64,000 bases of DNA, taken from the NCBI RefSeq assembly GCF_900156805.1, contig NZ_FTOQ01000001.1, positions 124,001 through 188,000 on the forward strand. Reading direction: 5' to 3'. The notes under the pieces are model-generated. The model did no database searches. It had not been told where the DNA came from and saw only the letters and a list, made by a program, of their open reading frames with translations. The DNA comes from Roseivivax lentus (GTDB lineage Bacteria; Pseudomonadota; Alphaproteobacteria; Rhodobacterales; Rhodobacteraceae). Of this stretch, positions 58,103 to 64,000 are shown piece after piece (positions within the stretch are counted from its first letter, which is position 1; the number at the start of each line of letters is the position of its first letter). The translations under genes and the position numbers were made by a program.

Positions 58103-58606
58103 ATGAAAAGGTTCAAAGCGCTTTGCCTCTGTCTGCTGGCCCTCGGGCTGTCAGCTTGCGGCAGCAGCAAATTCAAGACGTATAACGGCCCGGAGGTCAC
58201 GCAGGTCATCGTCGATAAGGGCGACCGGCGGATGTACCTCCTGCATCACACCGAGTTGCTGGAGGCCTACCAGATCGGCCTCGGGTTCAATCCCGAAGGG
58301 CACAAGCAGTTCGAAGGCGATGGCCGCACGCCGGAAGGGGTGTATTTCATCGACCGGCGCAACCCCAACAGCGACTACCATCTCAGCCTCGGCATCTCCT
58401 ATCCGCAGCCCAGCGACGAGCTGGTGGCGCAGGAGGCGGGGCTGAGCCCGGGCGGCGATATCTTCATCCATGGCGGTCCGCCCAAGGGCAGCACGGCCGA
58501 CCCGCGCTCCGACTGGACATGGGGCTGCATCGCGGTGACGGACCGCGAGATGGAAGACATCTATGCCATGGTCAAGAACGGCACGCCCATCCTGATCCAG
58601 CCCTGA
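58103..58606 (+). CDS. L,D-transpeptidase (YkuD) lipoprotein
   Basis: A 167-residue lipoprotein: signal peptide with lipobox LSAC and Cys19, then a YkuD domain (about 45-165) with the catalytic His in DIFIHGGPPKG and Cys in WTWGCIAVTD. L,D-transpeptidases crosslink peptidoglycan or attach proteins to it through meso-diaminopimelate. The ribosome site GAGCAGGA is well placed. A strong hairpin follows at 58617-58640, shared with the convergent CAP gene. Confidence 0.88.
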   Translation: MKRFKALCLCLLALGLSACGSSKFKTYNGPEVTQVIVDKGDRRMYLLHHTELLEAYQIGLGFNPEGHKQFEGDGRTPEGVYFIDRRNPNSDYHLSLGISYPQPSDELVAQEAGLSPGGDIFIHGGPPKGSTADPRSDWTWGCIAVTDREMEDIYAMVKNGTPILIQP

Positions 58607-58616
58607 TCACGCCCGG

Positions 58617-58640
58617 GCACGGCCTTTCAATAGGCCGTGC
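58617..58640. terminator. Bidirectional hairpin between the L,D-transpeptidase and CAP genes
   Basis: GCACGGCCT pairs with AGGCCGTGC around TTCAAT, spanning the end of the convergent CAP-domain gene. There is no long T run on either side, so it may need assistance, but it is the only terminator candidate between the two genes. Confidence 0.65.
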
Positions 58641-59217
58641 GCACCAGCGTGCCGGAGGAGGACAGCACGGGACCGGCCGACGTGGCGCTTTCAGGCCCGC
58701 CGGTGATCAGCGTCCACCAGATCTTGCCGTTGTCTTCCTGGAACCAGGCGAAGCCCATGTCGCGGGCTTCGGGCGACAGGATCACGCCGCGCGTGGCGGG
58801 CTCTTCCATCCATGCGGCGAGGGTCTGCAATTCGGTCTCGTAGGTTTCCGAGATCGCCTCGCCCTTCAGCTCGCCCGCGTAGCCCACACGCCGGACGCGA
58901 TCGACCGGAGAAGACCCGTCCGAGCCGAAATGCCAGGGACGGTTCTGCACTGCCATGTCGCGCGAATGGGTGGCGGCGGCGGCGTTCAGGGCCGCGTTGT
59001 AGCGCAATTGCGGCGCTCCGGATTCCGCGCGCAGCGCGTTGACCGAATCGAGCATGCGGATCTCGATGCGGTTCTGGTCGCCCGCACCGATTCGGTAGAG
59101 CGTCGGCAACGGCAGGCCGTCGGGACCCAGCTGCGGCTCCGCGGGCGGGGGCGGCGCGCCGCAAGCGCCCAGCGCGGCAAGCGCCACAACGGCCATCAGG
59201 TGCGTAACGCGGATCAT
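58627..59217 (-). CDS. CAP-domain lipoprotein
   Basis: A 196-residue secreted protein: lipobox LGAC with Cys19, then a proline-rich linker, and a CAP (SCP-like) domain with the ordered motif HSRDMAVQNRPWHFGSDGS, which has the His residues typical of the fold, and GFAWFQEDNGKIWWTLITG. Function in bacteria is generally unknown; some members act on the cell envelope. It lies between two L,D-transpeptidase genes, so an envelope role is plausible. A 169-base divergent interval with a palindrome separates it from the second transpeptidase. Confidence 0.87.
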   Translation of the reverse strand: MIRVTHLMAVVALAALGACGAPPPPAEPQLGPDGLPLPTLYRIGAGDQNRIEIRMLDSVNALRAESGAPQLRYNAALNAAAATHSRDMAVQNRPWHFGSDGSSPVDRVRRVGYAGELKGEAISETYETELQTLAAWMEEPATRGVILSPEARDMGFAWFQEDNGKIWWTLITGGPESATSAGPVLSSSGTLVRTAY

Positions 59218-59252
59218 GATGTATCCCTAACTTTCAAATTCAGCCTGAAAAC

Positions 59253-59276
59253 GCTTAAATTAAGCCACGTGGCTTA
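59253..59276. repeat. Overlapping palindromes in the CAP/L,D-transpeptidase intergenic region
   Basis: A perfect 16-bp palindrome TAAGCCACGTGGCTTA (59261-59276) overlaps an odd palindrome GCTTAAATTAAGC (59253-59265). They lie 36-60 bases upstream of the CAP gene and 110-130 before the transpeptidase, the place expected for a regulatory site. No known consensus fits. Confidence 0.55.
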
Positions 59277-59386
59277 TCAAACCCACATCGGCGTGTGTTT
59301 GCCGTCCCACGCGGGTTTGATTTGTAACTGCGACATGCGTGCCATACTTGAAACATAACGAATTTTCGCTGATGGAGTTCAGAACC

Positions 59387-59992
59387 ATGACAGCCAAGAC
59401 CAAACATCTTCCGTCCCGCCGTGCCGTCGTGCTCGGCGGTGTCGCGACGACGTTGGCAGCCCCCGCGCTTGCGCAAAGCGTGAACGGTGCCGGCACCACC
59501 GAGGTCGAGCGTGACCTCTCCAGCGTGGTGCGCCGCAACATCTCGAGCTTCCGGACGCTCGACTGGCAGCCCTATTTCTCGAACCTGCAGGGCGGCGCCA
59601 TCCTGGTCGATATCCAGAGCCGCGCCCTGCATTACTGGTCCGAGGACCAGGCGGTCTACAAGCTCTACCCGACGTCCGTGCCGCTGACCGAGGACCTGAC
59701 CCGCCGCGGTCGCACCCGCGTGACGCTGAAGGATCCCGAGCCGGATTGGCGGCCCACGCCGTCGATGAAAGAGCGCAATCCCGAATGGCCGGACTACGTG
59801 CCCCCCGGGCCGGACAACCCGCTGGGCACGCGCGCGCTGCACCTGAGCTGGACCTATTACCGCATCCACGGCACGCATGACACGCGCAAGATCGGGCGGC
59901 GTTCCTCGAATGGCTGCATCGGGCTTTACAACCAACATATCGAAGAGCTGTACGAGATGGCGAAAGTCGGCACACAAGTGTTGCTTATTTGA
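59387..59992 (+). CDS. L,D-transpeptidase (YkuD), Tat-type signal
   Basis: A 201-residue exported enzyme. The N-terminus carries a twin-arginine-like signal (SRRAVVLGG, Arg11-Arg12, with a hydrophobic stretch to AQS), and the YkuD domain has the catalytic His in YRIHGTHDTRKIG and Cys in RSSNGCIGLYNQHIEELYE. It belongs to the ErfK/YbiS type. Start ATG 59387 has GGAG nine bases upstream; an ATG at 59372 in the same frame is less likely. It is divergent from the CAP lipoprotein gene. Confidence 0.9.
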   Translation: MTAKTKHLPSRRAVVLGGVATTLAAPALAQSVNGAGTTEVERDLSSVVRRNISSFRTLDWQPYFSNLQGGAILVDIQSRALHYWSEDQAVYKLYPTSVPLTEDLTRRGRTRVTLKDPEPDWRPTPSMKERNPEWPDYVPPGPDNPLGTRALHLSWTYYRIHGTHDTRKIGRRSSNGCIGLYNQHIEELYEMAKVGTQVLLI

Positions 59993-60132
59993 CCACAAGT
60001 GGGCGATCGGCCTTTTGCGGCGTTTAGGTTGCATTTGCATTCCCATGGTGAAGCTGCTTAGAACGACTCACGAGGTTTAGTCTTGGGTGCCCGCCCGTGA
60101 TCTTTCGTGCGGGCGTTATCTGGAGGATAATT

Positions 60133-60333
60133 ATGAAGAAACTCGCACTCGCCGCCGCCATCGCCGCTGCTGGCACGTCCGCAATGGCCGGTTCCTACGC
60201 AAAAGACGACGTGGTCATGGAGCCCGTCGTGATCGTCGAAGAGACTGAGCAGCAGTCCTCCTCGGCCGCGATCATCGTTCCGCTGATCCTGCTCGCGCTC
60301 GTCGCAGCAGCAATTGCTTCCGATTCCGACTAA
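60133..60333 (+). CDS. Small exported membrane peptide
   Basis: A 66-residue protein with a signal peptide (about 1-21, ending AMA), a short acidic middle with VVIVEETE, and a C-terminal membrane helix (about 43-60, AAIIVPLILLALVAAAIA). I recall peptides with this layout as common, unnamed proteins in Rhodobacterales, but I cannot assign a function. GGAGGA precedes the ATG by good spacing, and a strong terminator follows, so it is expressed as its own unit. Confidence 0.8.
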   Translation: MKKLALAAAIAAAGTSAMAGSYAKDDVVMEPVVIVEETEQQSSSAAIIVPLILLALVAAAIASDSD

Positions 60334-60358
60334 TCGAAGCAATCCGCCAGGATTGAGG

Positions 60359-60387
60359 GGCGGCGCTTCGGCGCCGCCTTTTCTTTT
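60359..60387 (+). terminator. Strong intrinsic terminator
   Basis: GGCGGCGC-TTCG-GCGCCGCC followed by TTTTCTTTT: an 8-bp stem with a stable UUCG loop and a T run, 25 bases after the small-peptide stop. It also ends the plus-strand unit before the convergent papain-like gene. Confidence 0.92.
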
Positions 60388-60417
60388 GGCGACTGCTGAA
60401 ACACAGCCCGCGCGGCG

Positions 60418-61191
60418 CTATTGCATCCGCGCCGCACCCTCGGCGGGCGTCGTGGCCCATTCCACCAGCCCGGGATCGAATCCCTGCGCCAGATGCGGTT
60501 TCACGATCTCGAAGAACGGCGAAATGTCGAAATCGCGCGGCGCGAACAGGCTGTGATGGCGGATATGCAGGATCTCGCGGGCCGCATGGGTGCCCGCCAG
60601 GGTCTCGATCCGCGGCAGGATCGGGTATTGCACCGACTGAAACGCCTGCGCGATGAGCGACGAACAGATCGCCCGCGTCGGATCGCCTGACCCGAGCGAC
60701 AGCATGCGCCGCCGCCAAGGCACCGGGAAGGGCGGCGTCGGGATGAAATACCGCAAGAGATCGAAGATGTTGCGCAGGTCGTAGGACAAGCCGATCTTGC
60801 CGATCATGAAATCGACGACCCTCTGCCGGTCCCGTCGGCTCAGACCCACCGGTCGGCAGATACGCGTGTGGTAATCGGCGTATTTCGACAGAGGGACCGA
60901 GATGCAGCCCGCCTCGACCACCGCTTCCACCAATTCGTGCGGCGTGCCGTCCGGCTCCGTGCGCCCCGGAATCGGCCCGGTGTAAAGCGCGGCATGCGAC
61001 CAAGTGGACTGCGTGAGATACTTGATCGCCACCGACACATGCGCCTGTCCCTCGACCAGCAGCACATCGCCGGGGCGGAGCGTGCGCCGCAACCGATCGA
61101 AATCCGAGGGCACGGACCAATCGGTATCCCGCCGCCGTTCGGCGAGCCACCGCGCCATGCGCGCCCCGATACTCGACAGGAATTTGTCCAT
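60418..61191 (-). CDS. Papain-like amidase of the YiiX/permuted NlpC family
   Basis: A 257-residue protein whose catalytic dyad appears in circularly permuted order: the histidine comes first in STWSHAALYTG (about residue 65) and the cysteine follows in AICSSLIAQAF (about residue 177), the layout of YiiX/YebB-like enzymes (PF05708-type). Such proteins hydrolyse amide or ester bonds in envelope or lipid substrates. There is no signal peptide, so cytosolic action is possible. It is followed by hemH after 124 bases. Confidence 0.78.
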   Translation of the reverse strand: MDKFLSSIGARMARWLAERRRDTDWSVPSDFDRLRRTLRPGDVLLVEGQAHVSVAIKYLTQSTWSHAALYTGPIPGRTEPDGTPHELVEAVVEAGCISVPLSKYADYHTRICRPVGLSRRDRQRVVDFMIGKIGLSYDLRNIFDLLRYFIPTPPFPVPWRRRMLSLGSGDPTRAICSSLIAQAFQSVQYPILPRIETLAGTHAAREILHIRHHSLFAPRDFDISPFFEIVKPHLAQGFDPGLVEWATTPAEGAARMQ

Positions 61192-61315
61192 GCGCTTCTC
61201 CTTACCCCAGAGAGGTAAAGATCAGGCGACCCGACCACCAAGTCGATTGACCGAAACTTGATCGGGTTCTCCGCGCGGGCGGCCTCCGGAACGCCCGGGG
61301 CCCGCCGAGCCCGTG

Positions 61316-62437
61316 TCAGCCGGTGGCGACTTTCGCGGAAACGGGCTCCGTGACCCAGGCCGCGAGGTTCTCGTTGATCACGGTGCAGAGCGCGTCGATA
61401 TGCGCATCATCGTCGTTGAGGCAGGGAATGTAGGTGAAATGCTCGCCGCCGGCCTCTTCGAAGCTCTCCTTGATCTCCTCGTTGATCTCTTCGAGCGTCT
61501 CGATGCAATCGGCCGAGAAGGCGGGCGCGCAGACGGCGATGTTCTTCTTGCCGTCCTCTTCGGCGAGACGCGCCACCTCTTCCACCGTGTAGGGCTTCAG
61601 CCATTCCTCGGGGCCGAAGCGCGACTGGAAGGTGGTGGTGATCTCGGTGTCGTCCCAGCCCAGCCGTTCCTTCAGCAGCCGCGTGGTCTTGGCGCATTGG
61701 CAATGGTAGGGATCGCCCTCCATCAGGTAGCGCTTGGGCACGCCGTGATAGGAACAGACGAGGATGTCGGGCCGCGTCTCCATCTTGGCATAGGCCTGCT
61801 CGATCGACTGGGCGAGCGCCTCGATATATTTCGGATGTTCGAAATAGGGATCGACGGTGCGCACCGTGGGCTGCCACTTTTCCTCCATCAGCGCGCGGAA
61901 GAACTGGTCGTTCGCCGTGGCCGAGGTCGCGCCCGCGTAATGCGGATAGAGCGGGAAGAAGAGGATCTGCCGGCAGCCTGCCTCGACCATCTCGCGGACC
62001 TTGGACTTGGTCGAGGGATTGCCGTAGCGCATGCAGAAATCGACCATGACGCGGTCGCCGTATTGCGCCTGCATCTGCGCCTTGATCTTGGCGGTCTGCG
62101 CCTTGGTGATCGTCATCAGGGGGCTTTCGCCTGCCTCCTCGTTCCAGATCGACTTATAGGCCTCGCCCGACGAGAAGGGCCGCTTGGTCAGGATGATGAG
62201 CTGCAGAAGCGGCTGCCAGAGCCAGGGCGAATAGTCGATCACCCGGCGATCCGACAGGAACTCGTTGAGATACCGGCGCATCGACCAATAATCGTAATTG
62301 TCGGGCGTGCCGAGATTGGCCACCAGAATGCCGATCTTGGCGGCGGGCACCTTCGGATGGTCCGTCGGCGAATGCGGCGGGCGCACCGCGGATTTCGTCG
62401 CGTCGAGCATGAACGGCCCCTGTGATTTAGAATTCAT
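61316..62437 (-). CDS. hemH: Ferrochelatase
   Basis: Inserts iron into protoporphyrin IX, the last step of heme synthesis; the enzyme associates with the inner membrane. The 373-residue protein has LVANLGTPDNY, the metal/His motif ILVCSYHGVPKR, YPHYAGATSA and the C-terminal GKKNIAVCAPAFSADCIETLEEI. Two cysteines in the HCQCAKT region recall the iron-sulfur ferrochelatases, but ligands are not proven. ATG 62437 is used; ATG 62410 is an alternative. hemD and the hemY-like gene are also in this window, but not adjacent. Confidence 0.95.
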   Translation of the reverse strand: MNSKSQGPFMLDATKSAVRPPHSPTDHPKVPAAKIGILVANLGTPDNYDYWSMRRYLNEFLSDRRVIDYSPWLWQPLLQLIILTKRPFSSGEAYKSIWNEEAGESPLMTITKAQTAKIKAQMQAQYGDRVMVDFCMRYGNPSTKSKVREMVEAGCRQILFFPLYPHYAGATSATANDQFFRALMEEKWQPTVRTVDPYFEHPKYIEALAQSIEQAYAKMETRPDILVCSYHGVPKRYLMEGDPYHCQCAKTTRLLKERLGWDDTEITTTFQSRFGPEEWLKPYTVEEVARLAEEDGKKNIAVCAPAFSADCIETLEEINEEIKESFEEAGGEHFTYIPCLNDDDAHIDALCTVINENLAAWVTEPVSAKVATG

Positions 62438-62474
62438 GTAATTTCCCGCCTAAGTAACCCCTCGGACGCGGGGG

Positions 62475-63296
62475 TCAATCTTTCAGCTTGGTTTCCGACG
62501 TCCCGAGCGCATCGGCCAGCCGCGTCGTCGCCGATCCGGGCCTCAGGGGTTTCGGCTGGCTTTCATCCGGCGCCCAACCGGTCAGGGTCACCAGCTCGAA
62601 GGTGGCGAGGATGCGTCCGTCCTCCGTGCCGTGGGTCTCGGCATAGAGCTCGGCGGCGCGCAACAGGATCGCGCGGCGGCTGAAATGCCGGACCCGGGCG
62701 CTGAGCGCGTTTGTCTCGCCCATGGCGCGCAGATCGCGCATCAGGTGCAGCGCGCTTTCGTAGCTGATGCGCAGGGGGGCGGCATCCGCCACCGGCAGGG
62801 CAAGGCCCGCCCGTTGCAGCAACGCGCCCAGATCGCGGATATCGGCCATGGGCGCGACGCGGGGGCTGAGCCCGCCGGTCACCTCGATCTCCGCCTGCCC
62901 GATTGCCGCGCGCAGCTCGGTCAGGGTCTGACCGCCGAAGGCCACGCCAAGAAACAGCCCGTCGGGCTTCAGCGCGCGGCGGCACTGGATCAGCTGGCCC
63001 ACGGGGTCGTCGGCCCAGTGCAGCGCCAGCGCGTGGATCACGAGGTCATGAGCCCCTTCCGCAAGATCGAGAACCGCCGCATCCGGCACCACGCGCGCAC
63101 CGGGCAGCCGCGCCTGCCAGAGGCCCGGTTCGGAACTCACGACGGCGGGCGCGGTAAACGTCCTGTTAACCACTGCGAGGCGATCCTCGATATCGTCGGC
63201 GGCGGTTTCGTGCAGGAACAGTGCGGGGGTGCGGCGCGCCCGGGAGCGATGGGCCTCGAGGGCTGCACGGTCGGTCAGGGTGGGTGTTTCGGACAT
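62475..63296 (-). CDS. SAM-dependent methyltransferase, BioC/NDUFAF5-like
   Basis: A 273-residue class I methyltransferase. The motif I region is degenerate (RLAVVNRTFTAPAVVSSEPG), but ALALHWADDPVGQLIQCRRAL, LKPDGLFLGVAFGG and TLTELR are clear marks of the NDUFAF5/BioC-like group that is often found near hemH and comF in alphaproteobacteria. The mitochondrial homologue hydroxylates a complex I subunit; the bacterial role is not established. The gap to hemH is 37 bases, suggesting cotranscription. Confidence 0.82.
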   Translation of the reverse strand: MSETPTLTDRAALEAHRSRARRTPALFLHETAADDIEDRLAVVNRTFTAPAVVSSEPGLWQARLPGARVVPDAAVLDLAEGAHDLVIHALALHWADDPVGQLIQCRRALKPDGLFLGVAFGGQTLTELRAAIGQAEIEVTGGLSPRVAPMADIRDLGALLQRAGLALPVADAAPLRISYESALHLMRDLRAMGETNALSARVRHFSRRAILLRAAELYAETHGTEDGRILATFELVTLTGWAPDESQPKPLRPGSATTRLADALGTSETKLKD

Positions 63297-63325
63297 GAAG
63301 GGCAGATAGGGTGCAGGCAGGCCTG

Positions 63326-64000
63326 ATGCAAACGCTGCTGAACGCGGTCTACCCGCCCTCCTGCCTGACCTGCGGCGGGCTGACGGCGGAGAACGGGGCG
63401 CTGTGCGGCCCCTGCTGGCGCGAGACGCCCTTCATCATGGGCGCGGCCTGCGATGCCTGCGGCACGCCGCTGGCGGGGGCGGCCGAGGTCGGAACGGGCC
63501 CCGCGCTCTGCGACACCTGCCTGAGCATCGCGCGGCCCTGGACGCGGGGACGGGCGGCGCTGGTCTATTCCGGCAAGGCGCGCGACCTCGTCCTGAAGCT
63601 CAAACATGCCGACCGGCACGATATCGCTGCCCCGGCGGCGGGATGGCTTGCGCGTGCGGCGCGCGATCTGATCGCGCCCGGAACGCTGATCGTTCCGATC
63701 CCGCTGCATTGGTCGCGCCGGTTGAAGCGCCGCTACAACCAGGCGGGCCTTCTCGCGGATGCGCTGTCGCGCAAGGTGGAGCGCCCGGTCTGCCACGACG
63801 CGCTGACCCGCATCCGCCGCACGCCCAGCCTCGACGGTGCCCGGCGCGAGGCGCGCTTCGACGCGCTGTCGGGGGCCATCGCGGCCAATCCCAAACGCGC
63901 CCCGCGTCTCGCCGGGGCCTCGGTGCTGATCGTCGATGACGTGATGACCTCGGGCGCGACCTGCGCCGCTGCGACCGAGGCCGCCTATGCGGCGGGTGCA
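63326..64000 (+). CDS. ComF family phosphoribosyltransferase-like protein, 3' end cut by window edge
   Basis: The visible 225 residues match the ComF family: an N-terminal zinc-finger-like region (CLTCGG, CGPCW, CDACG, CDTC, about residues 13-72) and the phosphoribosyltransferase domain with LKHADRHD, VPIPLHWSRRLKRRYNQA and the PRPP loop VLIVDDVMTSGATC near 206-219. ComF proteins take part in DNA uptake or repair; the PRPP reaction is not established. The gene diverges from the NDUFAF5-like gene (29-base gap) and runs off the window end. Confidence 0.92.
   Translation, partial: MQTLLNAVYPPSCLTCGGLTAENGALCGPCWRETPFIMGAACDACGTPLAGAAEVGTGPALCDTCLSIARPWTRGRAALVYSGKARDLVLKLKHADRHDIAAPAAGWLARAARDLIAPGTLIVPIPLHWSRRLKRRYNQAGLLADALSRKVERPVCHDALTRIRRTPSLDGARREARFDALSGAIAANPKRAPRLAGASVLIVDDVMTSGATCAAATEAAYAAGA

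Overview
The window is ordinary, gene-dense, high-GC chromosome of an alphaproteobacterium, most likely a marine Rhodobacterales (Roseobacter-type) bacterium. The evidence is the gene order rho-mnmE-mnmG-rsmG-parA-parB with two perfect parS sites, hrcA-grpE beside rph-rdgB-hemW, a hemY/mitofilin/hemD block, a NaChBac-type sodium channel, a receiver-PP2C regulator of the RbaY kind, and a FliF/FliL-type flagellar block with a CtrA-like box. I see no insertion sequence, prophage, integron or CRISPR array. Almost every gene is full length; only the two genes cut by the window edges (coaE, comF) are partial.

Layout. 1-1717: coaE-aroE-maf, a tightly overlapping leftward operon. 1718-2268: the only gene-free stretch over 300 bases, AT-rich with DnaA-box-like sites, the best candidate for the chromosome replication origin. 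2269-9059: rightward rho, mnmE, mnmG, rsmG, parA, parB with two parS sites embedded in mnmG and rsmG starts. 9056-16000: leftward hemW-rdgB-rph, rightward hrcA-grpE, leftward mutS. 16101-21377: maeB, a PfkB kinase, msrA, a sugar epimerase and tRNA-Thr(CGT). 21430-27222: leftward hemD, mitofilin-like gene and hemY, opposite rightward tsaD-yciI-EVE. 27300-31692: DUF2853, ahcY with a structured leader, an HD hydrolase, a GNAT acetyltransferase overlapping an MFS transporter. 31836-35417: Lrp regulator, aldehyde dehydrogenase and omega-aminotransferase, probably an amine or GABA catabolic unit. 35493-42294: glpD and a small flagellar block (fliP-fliN-fliH-like-fliF leftward; fliL-orf-motE rightward). 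42338-51952: SCP2 protein, argG, ilvA, an SDR, an HPt plus receiver-PP2C signalling pair, Nudix enzymes, hslO and the CCA-adding enzyme. 52117-58017: paired ABC exporters, an RNA methyltransferase and a voltage-gated Na+ channel. 58103-64000: two L,D-transpeptidases around a CAP lipoprotein, a small membrane peptide gene, a papain-like amidase, hemH, a methyltransferase and comF.

Functionally the window is dominated by housekeeping: replication origin and segregation, tRNA modification, heme synthesis (hemD, hemY-like, hemW, hemH), nucleotide-pool sanitation (maf, rdgB, two Nudix) and envelope assembly. The least routine items are the putative oriC with an internal 34-bp AT-rich inverted repeat, a hairpin in the ahcY leader that would hide its ribosome binding site, the parS sites read as protein sequence, the bacterial mitofilin next to heme genes, the HPt/RbaY-like pair, and a short upstream ORF before the ABC transporter pair. 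All functional calls rest on recognised motifs and gene context; no database search was run.
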